Source of the DNA: AWTP1-13 sp963840445 | GTDB lineage: Bacteria; Pseudomonadota; Alphaproteobacteria; Rhizobiales; Hyphomicrobiaceae | Assembly: GCA_963840445.1 (NCBI GenBank) | Contig: CAWIZC010000001.1 | Coordinates: forward strand, 62,001 to 126,000 | Direction of reading: 5' to 3' | Length of the DNA: 64,000 nt | Part shown: in pieces, positions 9,232 through 18,637 of the stretch | Numbering within the stretch: position 1 is the first letter of the stretch | How the letters are laid out: each line of letters starts with the position of its first letter | The notes under the pieces: generated by a model | Database searches by the model: none | The model's input: only the letters and a program-made list of their open reading frames with translations | What the model was told of the DNA's origin: nothing | Position numbers and translations under genes: made by a program

Positions 9232-10898
9232 AGATTGATCCCATAACCTTTGCCGTCATCAAGAGCGGGCTCGACTCGATCGCCGACGACATGGCCTACA
9301 CCGTGGTGCGCATCGCACGCTCGGAGATCGTCAAGGACGTGATGGACTTCTCGGCCGCGCTGTGCGCTGCCGACGGGCAGATGGTGGCGCAGGCCAAGAC
9401 CATCGCCCAGCACCTCGGCGCCATCCCCGAGGCGATGGCGGCGGTGCTGGAGAAGTTCGGCGACAACCTCGCCGACGGCGACGCCGTGATCATGAACGAT
9501 CCCTATCACGGCGGCATGCACCTGCCCGACATCTTCATGTTCATGCCGCTGTTCTACGAAGGGCGGCGGCGGGCGTTCGCGGTGGTGATCTGCCACCACA
9601 CCGACGTCGGCGGCCGGGTGCCGGGCTCGAACGCCTCGGACTCCACCGAGATCTACCAGGAAGGCCTGCGTATCCCGCCGCTGAAGCTCTACGACCGCGG
9701 CGTGCTCAACGAGACGCTGGCGACGCTGATCAAGATCAACGTGCGCGTGCCGGACCGCGTGTGGGGCGATCTCTCGGCCCAGTACGCCGCGGCGCAGGTG
9801 GGCAAGCGCGGCCTGGAGAAGCTGTTCGCCCGCTATGGCGCCGGCGAGGTCGAGGCCTACATGTCGGAGTTGTTGGACTACGCCGAGCGGCTGACGCGGG
9901 CCGAAATCAAGACCTGGCCGAAAGGCACCTACGCCTTCACCGACCATATCGACAGCGACGGCTTCTCCGATACGCCGATCCCGATCAAAACCGCCATCAC
10001 GGTGCGCGACGACGGTACGCTGCTGGTCGACTACACGGGCTCAAGCCCGCAGGTGAAGGGTGCGCTCAACTCCACGCTCAGTTTCACGCACTCGCTCACC
10101 TATCTCAGCGTCCGCTGCGTGCTGCCGAAGGACGTGCCCAACAATGTCGGCTTCTTCCGCTGTATCAAGGTGAAGGTGCCGGAGGCCTCCGTGCTCAATC
10201 CGGTGATGCCGGGGCCATGCGCGGCGCGCGCGCTCACCGGTTACCGCGTATTCGACACCATGCTGGGTGCGCTGGCGCAGATCGTGCCCGAGCGGGTGCC
10301 GGCGGCGGGCGAAGGCGGCAACAGTGTCGTCTGCATCAGCGGGCTGCGTCCCAACCGCAAGCCCTTCATCATCGTCGACATGATCTGCGGTGCGTGGGGC
10401 GGACGGCCGGACAAGGACGGGTTGGAGGCCGTTACCAACGCCTCGCAGAACCTCTCCAACATGCCGGTGGAGGTGATGGAGGCGGAGCACCCGGTGCGCG
10501 TGGAGGAATACGCCTTCGTGCCGGACACCTGCGGCGCCGGCAAATGGCGGGGTGGTGTGGGGCTACGGCGCTCGTATCGGATCCTGGCGCCGGAGGCGCT
10601 GTTGCAGATGCGCACCGACCGCGTGGTGTTCGAGCCCTATGGGCTCGGTGGCGGGCAACCCGGCGGGCGTTCGCGCAACTTCATCGAGATCGGCAACAGC
10701 CGCGAGCCGCTACCTGGCAAAGTGACGATGACCGTGCCGCATAATGCGGTGATCATCCACGAGCAGGCCGGCGCCGGCGGCTTCGGCGACCCCAGCGAGC
10801 GTGATCCGGCGCTGGTGAGCGAGGATTTGGCCGACGGCAAGATCAGCGCCGATTTTGCGCGCCGGCACTATGGATTAGACCCGGACGGAACCGGGTGA
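9228..10898 (+). CDS. hyuB: Hydantoinase/oxoprolinase family protein, subunit B
   Basis: This 556-residue protein is the partner of HyuA and starts inside its stop codon (ATGA). It has the family pattern NDPYHGGMHLPD near residue 88 and a GGxGGG-like glycine-rich C terminus (LGGGQPGGRSRN, then GAGGFGDPSERDP). In characterised members the B subunit binds metal and substrate while A handles ATP. Both subunits are full length with no frameshift. It ends 22 bases before a convergent small gene, so hyuAB probably forms a two-gene transcript. Confidence 0.9.
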   Translation: MKIDPITFAVIKSGLDSIADDMAYTVVRIARSEIVKDVMDFSAALCAADGQMVAQAKTIAQHLGAIPEAMAAVLEKFGDNLADGDAVIMNDPYHGGMHLPDIFMFMPLFYEGRRRAFAVVICHHTDVGGRVPGSNASDSTEIYQEGLRIPPLKLYDRGVLNETLATLIKINVRVPDRVWGDLSAQYAAAQVGKRGLEKLFARYGAGEVEAYMSELLDYAERLTRAEIKTWPKGTYAFTDHIDSDGFSDTPIPIKTAITVRDDGTLLVDYTGSSPQVKGALNSTLSFTHSLTYLSVRCVLPKDVPNNVGFFRCIKVKVPEASVLNPVMPGPCAARALTGYRVFDTMLGALAQIVPERVPAAGEGGNSVVCISGLRPNRKPFIIVDMICGAWGGRPDKDGLEAVTNASQNLSNMPVEVMEAEHPVRVEEYAFVPDTCGAGKWRGGVGLRRSYRILAPEALLQMRTDRVVFEPYGLGGGQPGGRSRNFIEIGNSREPLPGKVTMTVPHNAVIIHEQAGAGGFGDPSERDPALVSEDLADGKISADFARRHYGLDPDGTG

Positions 10899-10919
10899 AC
10901 ATCGCAGCGATCATCGGCT

Positions 10920-11210
10920 TTACTTAACAACGGCGGCGACCTCGTAGGTGCTGGGAACAGGTGCGCCGGTGAGATGCTTCATGAATTCTGCGCGGCCGTG
11001 GATCTGCTCCGGACTTGTGGCGTTGCGCTTCTGGGCCTCCTCGCTCTCCCAGATGGTGATGGACAGAAACTGATTTGCCGCTCGGTCAAAGAACAGATAG
11101 CCGGCCACGAGTCCCTTGCCCTTGAACGCGCCGATGTGCTGCGGCCACTCGGCGATCGCGGTCTCGGCTGAACCGGGCTTGGGGCTTGAAGTCATCACGC
11201 GTGCGTACAT
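10920..11210 (-). CDS. Small dimeric alpha+beta-barrel protein (antibiotic biosynthesis monooxygenase-like)
   Basis: The 96-residue product begins MYARVMTSSPKPG and has the compact beta-alpha-beta pattern with a conserved LSITIWESEEAQKR stretch seen in ABM/EthD-like single-domain proteins. These act as cofactor-free monooxygenases or as small accessory proteins; which applies here is unclear. The gene is convergent with hyuB and divergent from the hydroxyacid dehydrogenase at 11367, so it has its own promoter in the 156-base gap. It could share a promoter region with that dehydrogenase. Confidence 0.6.
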   Translation of the reverse strand: MYARVMTSSPKPGSAETAIAEWPQHIGAFKGKGLVAGYLFFDRAANQFLSITIWESEEAQKRNATSPEQIHGRAEFMKHLTGAPVPSTYEVAAVVK

Positions 11211-11366
11211 GGAGGGCTCCGTTCGGGTTGTCTATTGCTGCCAGTTTGGCGAGAGGCGCCAGTGATCGCAACGCCGAGTTACCGCCTGTGGTGCGCTTGT
11301 TCGCCACACAATTGGGCTTGCGCCCCTTCGCATAGTCTCGGCGGTGTACAAAAGGAACGACCAGAC

Positions 11367-12521
11367 ATGGCCGAGTTCACCACGCTGCAGGAGATGCTGC
11401 TGATCGCGCACGACAAGCTCGAGAGCGACGTGTGGGATTTCATCAATGGCGGCACGGAGTCGGAGACGACGCTGCGTCGCAACCGGCATGGCCTGGACCG
11501 TCTCGCGTTCCGCCAGCGCGTGCTGAACGATGTATCCCGCATCGACACCTCGACCACATTTCTTGGACACAAGCTCGCGTTGCCGGTCATGATGGCGCCG
11601 GTAGGCTCTCTTGCGCTCATCGATGCCGCGGCCGCCGTCAGCGTGGCAGGTGCCTGCAAGACGTTCGGCTCGCTACTGATCTACAGCACGTTTGCCGATC
11701 CCCCGCTGGATGTGGTGCGCGCCAAGGTCGACCATCCGCTGATCCTGGGCCTCTACGTACGCGGCGATCAGGATTGGCTGGATCAGGCGATCGATCAGGC
11801 GAAGGCCGCGGGCTGCGTTGCCATTACAGTCGTCACGGAGGCCCCCTACTATTCCCGGCGAGAGCGCGATCTCATCAACAAGTTCCGCTCGCGCGGCAGC
11901 AAGTCGGGAACCTACGCCAGCACTCAGAGGATCCTCCGCGAAGGCGGCAGCGGCGAAGCCGTCGCGGCCGCAGAGGCGCGCATGGTCACGGCAAGGCTAA
12001 CGTGGAAGACCATCGAGCGCATTCGCACACGCTCGTCGCTGCCTGTGATCCTGAAGGGTATCTCGACGGGCGAAGACGCACGGCTCGCCGTCGAGCACGG
12101 GGCGAGCGCGGTCTACATCTCCAATCACGGCGGCCGCCAGCTCGATTGCGCGCGCGGCTCGATCGAGGTGCTGCCGGAGATCGTCGATGCGGTCGGCGGA
12201 AAGGCCGAAGTGATCATGGATGGCGGCATCTATCGCGGCACCGATGTGCTGAAGGCGATTGCGCTCGGCGCGCGTGCGGTGTGCCTCGGCAGGCTGCAGT
12301 GCTGGGCATTGGCCGCCGGCGGCGAGGCCGGGCTGGTGCAGATGCTGGAAATCCTGGAGGAGGAGATCATCATCGCCATGGGCCTGCTCGGTGTAACCAA
12401 GCTGGCCGATCTCCGCCGCGATCACGTGTTCGCAACGGATGCCCTCGACCCGCCGCACATCTTCAATCCGTTCCCGGTCGTGAAGGAGCGGCTGGCTCGA
12501 GGCACGACGTCCGGGCAATAG
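11367..12521 (+). CDS. FMN-dependent alpha-hydroxyacid dehydrogenase (lactate/glycolate oxidase family)
   Basis: The family oxidises L-2-hydroxy acids to 2-oxo acids on an FMN-binding TIM barrel. Visible family features include LPVMMAPVGSLALID near residue 74, the FMN-contacting lysine in ILKGIST and the catalytic-histidine motif SNHGGRQLD near residue 250, then a GGIYRGTDVLKAIALGA phosphate-binding stretch. I start at ATG 11367, which follows AAAGGAACG; an open frame continues upstream but without this signal. The 384-residue length is normal. It converges on the cyclodeaminase-family gene at 12532. Substrate is not evident. Confidence 0.88.
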   Translation: MAEFTTLQEMLLIAHDKLESDVWDFINGGTESETTLRRNRHGLDRLAFRQRVLNDVSRIDTSTTFLGHKLALPVMMAPVGSLALIDAAAAVSVAGACKTFGSLLIYSTFADPPLDVVRAKVDHPLILGLYVRGDQDWLDQAIDQAKAAGCVAITVVTEAPYYSRRERDLINKFRSRGSKSGTYASTQRILREGGSGEAVAAAEARMVTARLTWKTIERIRTRSSLPVILKGISTGEDARLAVEHGASAVYISNHGGRQLDCARGSIEVLPEIVDAVGGKAEVIMDGGIYRGTDVLKAIALGARAVCLGRLQCWALAAGGEAGLVQMLEILEEEIIIAMGLLGVTKLADLRRDHVFATDALDPPHIFNPFPVVKERLARGTTSGQ

Positions 12522-12531
12522 GGGGCGCCGC

Positions 12532-13551
12532 TCAAGGACGCAGCTGCGTGCCGATGCCCTTCTGCCGCGCCCGCTTCAGGATCTCGATGCCGGTCGCGAG
12601 GTCTTCCAGGGCAATGCCGAGGTTGAACACCAGAATGCGCTGATCGTCGCTGGTTCGGCGACCCTTGCCAGCCGATATCAGCTCGCCCAGCTCGGCGTCG
12701 ATGCGCGTGACGCCGGTGAATTTGCCCTCGTGCAGTCGCGCATCCTCGATCTGGCCGCGATCGTCGGTGAGCACGAGATCGGCCGCCGCAATCGCCTCGT
12801 CCGTAACGTAGGAGTCGTAGTCGAGCGTGACGGTAAGACTGCCCGGAGCGAGCCACTCCGCTCGGAGTGTGGTGCGTCGGGTATCTTCGATGGGTCCTGC
12901 CGTTATCACCACATCGGCGCCGCGCACGGCGCCTTCGGCGCTACCCTTGCCCTCGACCGACACGCCCCACCGGCCGTTCATCTCCTTGACGAACGCTGCT
13001 TCGCGCTCAGGCACCACATCGTAGGCCTGGCAGCGCACGAGGCTCGGCAGAACGGCCTTCAACGCCTCCAGGTTCTTGCGGCCCTGCAGCCCGCAGCCGA
13101 GGATGGCCATGGTACTCGCACCCTTGCGGGCGAGATGTTTGGCAGCCACGGCGGAGGCCGCCGCCGTCCGGTTGCCGGTCACCCACTTGGAGTCCATGAT
13201 GGCGACCGGCTGCCCCGTGGTGTCCTCGGACATGATGAACAGCCCTTGGATGTAGGCTAGCCCGCGCGCCGGATTGTCGGGATCGCCGCTCTGCCACTTG
13301 CAGCCGGCATAGCCGAGTGCCGGCGCCGAGCTGACCATGGAGCTGTAGAAGCGCGGACCATTGCGGTGGAAGAAAATCTTCGGCGGCAAGACGGTGCCAC
13401 CCTGCGCCTTCAGCCGGAACATTTCTTCGAGTATGGGCACGATCTCAGCCATGGACAGGCCGATGGCGTCCAGATCCTGGCTGCTGAGGTAGAGGATCGT
13501 TTCGGACTTCGCCACGCTCAGGTTCTCCGCCGCGCGATCAGGAGCGCGCAT
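12532..13551 (-). CDS. Ornithine cyclodeaminase / mu-crystallin family dehydrogenase
   Basis: The Rossmann motif GCGLQGRKNLEAL near residue 145 and the overall 339-residue pattern place it in the family that includes ornithine cyclodeaminase, alanine dehydrogenase and delta1-pyrroline-2-carboxylate reductase. It follows the two PotBC-like permeases on the same strand and overlaps the second by 14 bases if it starts at ATG 13551; GTG 13514 is an alternative start that avoids the overlap. Together with a proline-racemase-superfamily gene at 17513, the context resembles trans-3-hydroxyproline catabolism, in which a dehydratase of that superfamily is paired with a pyrroline-2-carboxylate reductase of this family. 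That reading is inference. Confidence 0.8.
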   Translation of the reverse strand: MRAPDRAAENLSVAKSETILYLSSQDLDAIGLSMAEIVPILEEMFRLKAQGGTVLPPKIFFHRNGPRFYSSMVSSAPALGYAGCKWQSGDPDNPARGLAYIQGLFIMSEDTTGQPVAIMDSKWVTGNRTAAASAVAAKHLARKGASTMAILGCGLQGRKNLEALKAVLPSLVRCQAYDVVPEREAAFVKEMNGRWGVSVEGKGSAEGAVRGADVVITAGPIEDTRRTTLRAEWLAPGSLTVTLDYDSYVTDEAIAAADLVLTDDRGQIEDARLHEGKFTGVTRIDAELGELISAGKGRRTSDDQRILVFNLGIALEDLATGIEILKRARQKGIGTQLRP

Positions 13552-14371
13552 CCGCCGTCGTATTGACGGCTGCCTTTTCGATGCCGACCGTCAGATCGAT
13601 CGCCACCACCACCAGGATGGCGATGTAGATGGTAATGGCTGACACGGCCGCCAGCGTCGGATCGATGTTGAACTGGATGTAGTTGAAGAGCTTGACCGGG
13701 ATGGTGACGAACTGCGCCGTGGAGTTGAAGATGCTGACCTCCACATTGATCCAGGAGTTGATGAACGCGAACAGCGCGCCTGCAATCACACCCGGCTTTA
13801 TCTGCGGTAAAGTTATTAGAAAGAACGTCTGGAAGCGAGTAGCGCCGAGATCCTGAGCGGCCTCTTCGAGCGTCGGGTCCATGCCCGCCAGCGACGCAAT
13901 CGACGTGCGTATCACATAAGGGGTCACCAGCACGACGTGGCCGACATAGAGCGCCCAGAAGCTGCGGGCAAAGCCCAGCGCCGATGCGTACTGGAGAATG
14001 GCGACGCCGAGCACGAGGGTCGGCAGCACGAGCGGTGAAAGGAACAGCGCGCTGAGCGCTCTCGCGCCGGGAAATTGCTTGCGCGCGAACACCAGGGCCG
14101 CGGGCACGCCGAGTACGAGGGCCGTCGCCGTCGCGGCCGCGGCCAGCTGGCTCGACACCACGAACGCCTCCACGAAGGTCGGGTCGCTCACCACCTTCCA
14201 ATACCAGCGCCACGTGAACCCCTGCGGCGGGAACTTGAGATACTCGGTCTCTGTGAACGAGATGGCGATGACGACCAGCAGCGGCAGCGCCAGATACAGC
14301 AACACGATGCAGCTTACGCCGGCAATTGACAGGCGGCCGAGACGATCTGCAAGGTTCAGGCTTATGCGCAT
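13538..14371 (-). CDS. ABC importer permease (PotC-like)
   Basis: About six hydrophobic segments and the EAA loop EEAAQDLGATRFQTF near residue 166 mark a polyamine/opine-type inner-membrane permease. Starting at ATG 14371 gives a one-base TGATG overlap with the upstream permease; a GTG three bases earlier would add one residue. It should pair with the permease ending at 14371 to form the membrane channel. The binding protein, ATPase, two permeases and cyclodeaminase-family gene all run on the minus strand from 17385 to 12532 with small gaps, which looks like one operon. Confidence 0.87.
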   Translation of the reverse strand: MRISLNLADRLGRLSIAGVSCIVLLYLALPLLVVIAISFTETEYLKFPPQGFTWRWYWKVVSDPTFVEAFVVSSQLAAAATATALVLGVPAALVFARKQFPGARALSALFLSPLVLPTLVLGVAILQYASALGFARSFWALYVGHVVLVTPYVIRTSIASLAGMDPTLEEAAQDLGATRFQTFFLITLPQIKPGVIAGALFAFINSWINVEVSIFNSTAQFVTIPVKLFNYIQFNIDPTLAAVSAITIYIAILVVVAIDLTVGIEKAAVNTTADARS

Positions 14372-15213
14372 CACACGGCCACCCTCAGCCGGCGCTCCAG
14401 GAAGAAGAGATAGGCACCGATCAGCAGAAGCGTCACGACCAGCAGCACCACCGACAGCGCGGCGCCGATGTCGGGCCGGAACGTGGCCGTGTACTGCTGG
14501 AAGATCAGGATGGGCGTCACCATCTCGCGGCCGCCGCTCAGAATGCTCGGGATGACGTACGCGCTGACGCTAAGCGCGAATACGATGATCGAGCCGGCCA
14601 CCACGCCGGGCAGGCTGAGCGGGAAGGTAACGGCGAGAAAGGCGCGCGAAGGCCGGGCACCCAGGTCGCGCGCGGCCTCGATCAGCGTGCGATCGACGGT
14701 CTGAAGCACGCTGCAGACAGACAGGGCCATCACGGGCAGAAGAATGTAGGAGAGGCCGATCACGATCGCCATCTTGCTGTAGAGCAGGTCGAGGGGCGTC
14801 TCGATCAGGCCGACGGCGATCAGACTGGTATTGACGATTCCGCGCCGCCCGAGGATGACGATCCAGCCGAACGCGCGCACGATGTTGCTGGTGAACAGAG
14901 GTGTCACCAGGAGCACGTAGATGCCCCTCCGCACCCACACGGACGGCACGTGAAAGACCGTGAAGTAGGCAAGCGGGTAGCCCAGCACGAAACAGACCAC
15001 CGTCACCCAGAACGAAATGAGCAGCGTGTTGAGCAGGGCCTTCCAATAATAGCCGTCGCTCAGCACGGCCACGTAGTTGGCAAGCGTCATCCCACCGTCC
15101 GGCCGCGTGAAGCTCTCGCCGATCAGCAGGGCAAACGGGGCAACAAAGAACAGCACGAAGAACGCAATCGGCCCCAGCAACAGCACCGCCGTGTTGACCG
15201 ATGTGAATCGCAT
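14371..15213 (-). CDS. ABC importer permease (PotB-like)
   Basis: This 280-residue membrane protein opens with a strong hydrophobic helix (AVLLLGPIAFFVLFFVAPF) and has about six membrane segments with the EAA loop EAARDLGARPSRAF near residue 180. It starts 30 bases after the ATPase stop and touches the next permease. It is expected to form a heterodimer with PotC-like 13538-14371. Confidence 0.87.
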   Translation of the reverse strand: MRFTSVNTAVLLLGPIAFFVLFFVAPFALLIGESFTRPDGGMTLANYVAVLSDGYYWKALLNTLLISFWVTVVCFVLGYPLAYFTVFHVPSVWVRRGIYVLLVTPLFTSNIVRAFGWIVILGRRGIVNTSLIAVGLIETPLDLLYSKMAIVIGLSYILLPVMALSVCSVLQTVDRTLIEAARDLGARPSRAFLAVTFPLSLPGVVAGSIIVFALSVSAYVIPSILSGGREMVTPILIFQQYTATFRPDIGAALSVVLLVVTLLLIGAYLFFLERRLRVAV

Positions 15214-15243
15214 CCCCTTGTGCCCTGTCTATCCGCCTGCCCG

Positions 15244-16314
15244 TCAATCGACCAGCAGGCGCGCGGCATCCCTGCGCCAGCGCACGGTGGTGGTCTCGCC
15301 GACCGCCAGTCGCTCCGCTTCGATGCTGTAGCCCGGCTCGGCTGCGATCTCCTGTCCGCCTGCGACGGCCAGGAACAGGCGCCACGTCGAGCCCACGAAC
15401 ACCTTGTCTTTGAGGGTGGCGGGAAGCGTCACTTCATCGGCCCCCACAGCGCCGCCCACCAGCACGTCCTCCGGACGCACCATCAGCGACACTTCGCCTG
15501 AACTCCCCGCCTTGAAGTCGTAAGGAAGAACCGGCCCATCCGGGGCGACGCTGACAGTCCCGTCCGGGCTAGTCCTGCAGGCAAGCAGGTTGGCCTCGCC
15601 GATGAAGTCGGCGACGTAGCGCGTAGCCGGATTGCGGTAGATGTCCTCTCCGCTGCCGAGTTGCACGATGCTGCCGTCGCGCATGACGGCGATGCGATCC
15701 GCCATGGCCAGCGCTTCCTCCTGGTCGTGCGTGACGAACAGGAAGGTCATGCCGAGCTGCTGATGCAGCCGCTTGAGCTCGAGCTGCATGCGCTTGCGCA
15801 GCTTGAGATCGAGCGCACCGAGCGGCTCGTCGAGCAGGAGCACGTCCGGCTGATTGACGATGGCGCGGGCAAGGGCCACGCGCTGCTGCTGGCCGCCCGA
15901 CAGCTCGCGCGGATAGCGTCCGGCCAGCGCCTCTAGTCCGACCATGGCGAGCGCGGCCTTCACGCGCGACTCGATCTCGCCGGCGGCCAGCCCCTGGCGG
16001 CGCGGCCCGAAGGCGACGTTCTCGATCGCGGTCATGTGCGGGAACAGCGCGTACTGCTGGAAGACCGTGTTGACTGGCCTTTGGTTGGGCGGCACGCCAT
16101 TCATCGAGCGTCCGTTGATGCGGATGTCGCCGGACGTCGGCTCTACGAAACCCGCTATGACCCTCAGCAGCGTGGTCTTCCCGCAGCCGCTAGGCCCAAG
16201 AAGGGCGATGAACTCGCCCCGCCGGACGTCGAGAGAGACGCCCGCAAGGGCGATCACCGCGCCGTATCGTTTGACCAATCGGTCAACGACCACCACGTCC
16301 GGCGTCATGCGCAT
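15244..16314 (-). CDS. ABC importer ATPase (PotA-like)
   Basis: Complete nucleotide-binding protein of 356 residues: Walker A GPSGCGKTTLL near residue 37, signature LSGGQQQRVALARAI near 138, Walker B LLLDEPLGALD, switch FVTHDQEEA, then a TOBE-type C-terminal regulatory domain. Two ATG codons lie six bases apart (16314 and 16308); I report the first. It sits between the binding protein and the permeases, the usual potDABC-type neighbourhood, and provides the energy for import of a cationic or amino-acid-like solute. Confidence 0.9.
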   Translation of the reverse strand: MRMTPDVVVVDRLVKRYGAVIALAGVSLDVRRGEFIALLGPSGCGKTTLLRVIAGFVEPTSGDIRINGRSMNGVPPNQRPVNTVFQQYALFPHMTAIENVAFGPRRQGLAAGEIESRVKAALAMVGLEALAGRYPRELSGGQQQRVALARAIVNQPDVLLLDEPLGALDLKLRKRMQLELKRLHQQLGMTFLFVTHDQEEALAMADRIAVMRDGSIVQLGSGEDIYRNPATRYVADFIGEANLLACRTSPDGTVSVAPDGPVLPYDFKAGSSGEVSLMVRPEDVLVGGAVGADEVTLPATLKDKVFVGSTWRLFLAVAGGQEIAAEPGYSIEAERLAVGETTTVRWRRDAARLLVD

Positions 16315-16347
16315 CTCACGGCGACGGCGCTCCCGTTGCGCGGCCGG

Positions 16348-17385
16348 CTATTTACCGGCCACCTGCCGGTTCCAAGTCTCCGTCAGCGCCTGGCGTTTGG
16401 CATTGATGGCGTCCCAGTTGGGGATGGCGAGATTCTTGACGCTGCCATCGGCGCCCCAGGGCATGCGTGCCTTGGCCTGCTCGCCGATCTTGACCTGCTT
16501 GATCGGCGGCCCGACGTACAGCTTCTCGGCCAGGCAGTTCATGGCCTCATCGCTCACCGTGTAATTGACGAACGCCAGCGCGGCATCGAGGTTCTTGGTG
16601 CCATCGGCGATATGCACGCGGATATCGTTGGCCGGTGCGCCTTCCTTGGGCACGACGAACGTAATCGGCAAACCCTTGTCGGCAATCGCCCAGGTCGCCG
16701 TGTTGTAATAAGCAGCGGCGATTGCCTCGCCGCTCTGCAGCGCTGCCTGCGCGACGCCCGAAGCGTCGTAGTAGCTCGATACCTTGATGGCCTTCAGCTT
16801 CTCGACGGCTGCGGCCGGATTGTCGAGTGTGCCGCCGGTCAAACCGATGATGTGCGTGAAGAAGGGAATGCCGGCTGCATTAACCGGGCTTGGCAGAGTG
16901 ATTTTGCCGGCATATTCGGGCTTCCAGATATCCCACCAGGATTGCGGCGGCGTTTTCAGTTCGGCGGTATTATAAGCAATGCCCAGTGCGTAGAAACCGG
17001 TGCTCAGCGCATAGATCTTGCCATCCTTCTTGTAGACAGCTTCATCGATGAGCCCAGAGACATTCGCCACCTTGGCCGGATCGATGGTGGCGACCACGCC
17101 GTCGGCTGCTGCAAGTTCGGAGATGCCACCGTCGATCCAGGCGATGTCGATCGAAGGGTTGCCCTTCTGCTGTTTCAGCTTGTTGTAGGTGACCGTCGAA
17201 ACGCTCGTCTCCTGCACCACCTGCACGCCGCTCGCTTTCGCGAAAGGATCAAGAATGCAGGCCTTCTGCGCCTCGCCCCAATTGCCGCCATATGTGGCAA
17301 CCGTCAGCCTCTGCTGCGCGGAAACTGGGCTGGCGAGCAGGCAGCCGCCCACCACCAGCGCGGCCGATAGAATGCGTTTCGTCAT
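16348..17385 (-). CDS. ABC importer periplasmic substrate-binding protein (PotD-like)
   Basis: The start is set by AGGAG eight bases before ATG 17385; the open frame extends further upstream without such a site. Residues 1-22 are a clear signal peptide (KRILSAALVVGGCLLAS, ending VSAQQ), after which the mature protein reads RLTVATYGGNWGEAQ, characteristic of the polyamine/opine/amino-acid-betaine binders of PotD type. The length is 345 residues. Ligand identity cannot be read; co-location with a cyclodeaminase-family gene and a proline-racemase-superfamily gene suggests a proline-like or other amino-acid derivative (inference). The gene diverges from 17513. Confidence 0.85.
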   Translation of the reverse strand: MTKRILSAALVVGGCLLASPVSAQQRLTVATYGGNWGEAQKACILDPFAKASGVQVVQETSVSTVTYNKLKQQKGNPSIDIAWIDGGISELAAADGVVATIDPAKVANVSGLIDEAVYKKDGKIYALSTGFYALGIAYNTAELKTPPQSWWDIWKPEYAGKITLPSPVNAAGIPFFTHIIGLTGGTLDNPAAAVEKLKAIKVSSYYDASGVAQAALQSGEAIAAAYYNTATWAIADKGLPITFVVPKEGAPANDIRVHIADGTKNLDAALAFVNYTVSDEAMNCLAEKLYVGPPIKQVKIGEQAKARMPWGADGSVKNLAIPNWDAINAKRQALTETWNRQVAGK

Positions 17386-17512
17386 GGTCTGATCTCCTAA
17401 TTCGTGGGCTCGACGCACGCGTGAGCCCACGAGTATCCTGCAATTGTCGGCTGCATCTTCGCCGTCGCCCGTCCCGGCCACTATGGCTGCCCGTATACCG
17501 CAAGGCAATGTC

Positions 17513-18526
17513 ATGCGCTCAAACATCGCGTTCGACGTGGTTTACACCCACACCGAGGGGGAGCCGACCTGCATCATACATTCGGGCATTTTCTACCCGC
17601 CGCGATCAAGCATTTTGGAAAAACGTCGTTTCCTCGAGGAAAATTACGATTGGGTGCGCACCGCGCTGATGCGCGAGCCGCGCGGGCACAAGGACATGTT
17701 CGGTGTGTTCCTCACCCCGGCTTCGGAGCCCGGCTTCGACGCCGGACTGATCTGGATCGACGGCACGCAGTATTCGCACATGTGCGGACACGGAACGATT
17801 GCCGTGTCGATGGCCATGGTGGCGCTGGGCATGGTGCGGAAGGGCAAAGACGGCCGCACCACCATCCGCTTCGAGACGACTGCCGGCCCGGTCATCAGCG
17901 AGGTCGCGCACGAAGGCGACCGCGTGCTGTGGTGCCGGTTCGAGAATGTGCCGGCGTACGTGGCGGCTCAGGACGTCCCGCTGGATGTGCCGGGACTCGG
18001 CGCCGTTAAAGCCGATGTCGTGTGGGGCGGTAACTACTTCGGCATCATCGATATCCGCGGCAAGGGGCTGGAGATCGGCCCCGATACCGGCACGCAACTG
18101 TCGCAGATCGGCGTCACAGCGCGCGAGATGCTGCGTGAGAAGATTAAGCTGCAACATCCGACCCAGGGCCACGTCAGCAACTTCAACTTCGTGACGCTCT
18201 GGCACGAGGGACGCCTGCCCGGCGCATTCTACAAAAACGTGCATGTATTCAGCGCCGGCCAGCTCGATCGCTCCCCCGGCGGCACCGGGACTTCGGCAAT
18301 GATGGCGATGTTCCACGCGCGCGGGAAGCTCGGCCTAAATCAGCCGATCAAGTCGGAGGGGCTGGTCGGCACGGGCACCTTCGAGGGCTGTCTGATCGGC
18401 GAGACGCTGCTCGGACAGCAGAAAGCTGTGCGCCCAACCGTCAAGGGCACCGCAAACATCCTTGGGACGGCCCGCTGGATCATCGACCGCGACGACCCGG
18501 TCGGTGCAGGGTTCCTCGTTCGATAG
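17513..18526 (+). CDS. Proline racemase superfamily protein with second catalytic position Gly
   Basis: The family comprises proline racemase, 4-hydroxyproline 2-epimerase and trans-3-hydroxy-L-proline dehydratase, which use a pair of acid/base residues in a cytoplasmic two-domain fold. The first motif is intact (MCGHGTIA, Cys near residue 90). The second, normally SP-Cys/Ser/Thr-GTG, reads SPGGTGTSA near residue 250, so the second acid/base is Gly. A dehydratase needs only one strong base and has Thr there, so this may be a dehydratase-like or new activity rather than a racemase (inference). Start ATG 17513 gives a 337-residue protein of normal length. It diverges from the PotD-like gene across 127 bases, which should hold both promoters. 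Confidence 0.82.
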   Translation: MRSNIAFDVVYTHTEGEPTCIIHSGIFYPPRSSILEKRRFLEENYDWVRTALMREPRGHKDMFGVFLTPASEPGFDAGLIWIDGTQYSHMCGHGTIAVSMAMVALGMVRKGKDGRTTIRFETTAGPVISEVAHEGDRVLWCRFENVPAYVAAQDVPLDVPGLGAVKADVVWGGNYFGIIDIRGKGLEIGPDTGTQLSQIGVTAREMLREKIKLQHPTQGHVSNFNFVTLWHEGRLPGAFYKNVHVFSAGQLDRSPGGTGTSAMMAMFHARGKLGLNQPIKSEGLVGTGTFEGCLIGETLLGQQKAVRPTVKGTANILGTARWIIDRDDPVGAGFLVR

Positions 18527-18613
18527 CGCCTATTCACCCGACCTTTGAATTGCAGCGTTCAGAACTCACTCCCGCCTGTGACACAAAGCAGACGATCACC
18601 TGCGATTGCCCAC

Positions 18614-18637
18614 GTCCGCTTTTGGGGTCAAGCGGAC
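18614..18637. repeat. Perfect 8-bp inverted repeat (hairpin)
   Basis: GTCCGCTT at 18614-18621 and AAGCGGAC at 18630-18637 are exact reverse complements separated by eight bases. It has no T-tract, so a rho-independent terminator is unlikely. It may belong to a dispersed repeat; only one copy was seen in this window. Confidence 0.5.
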
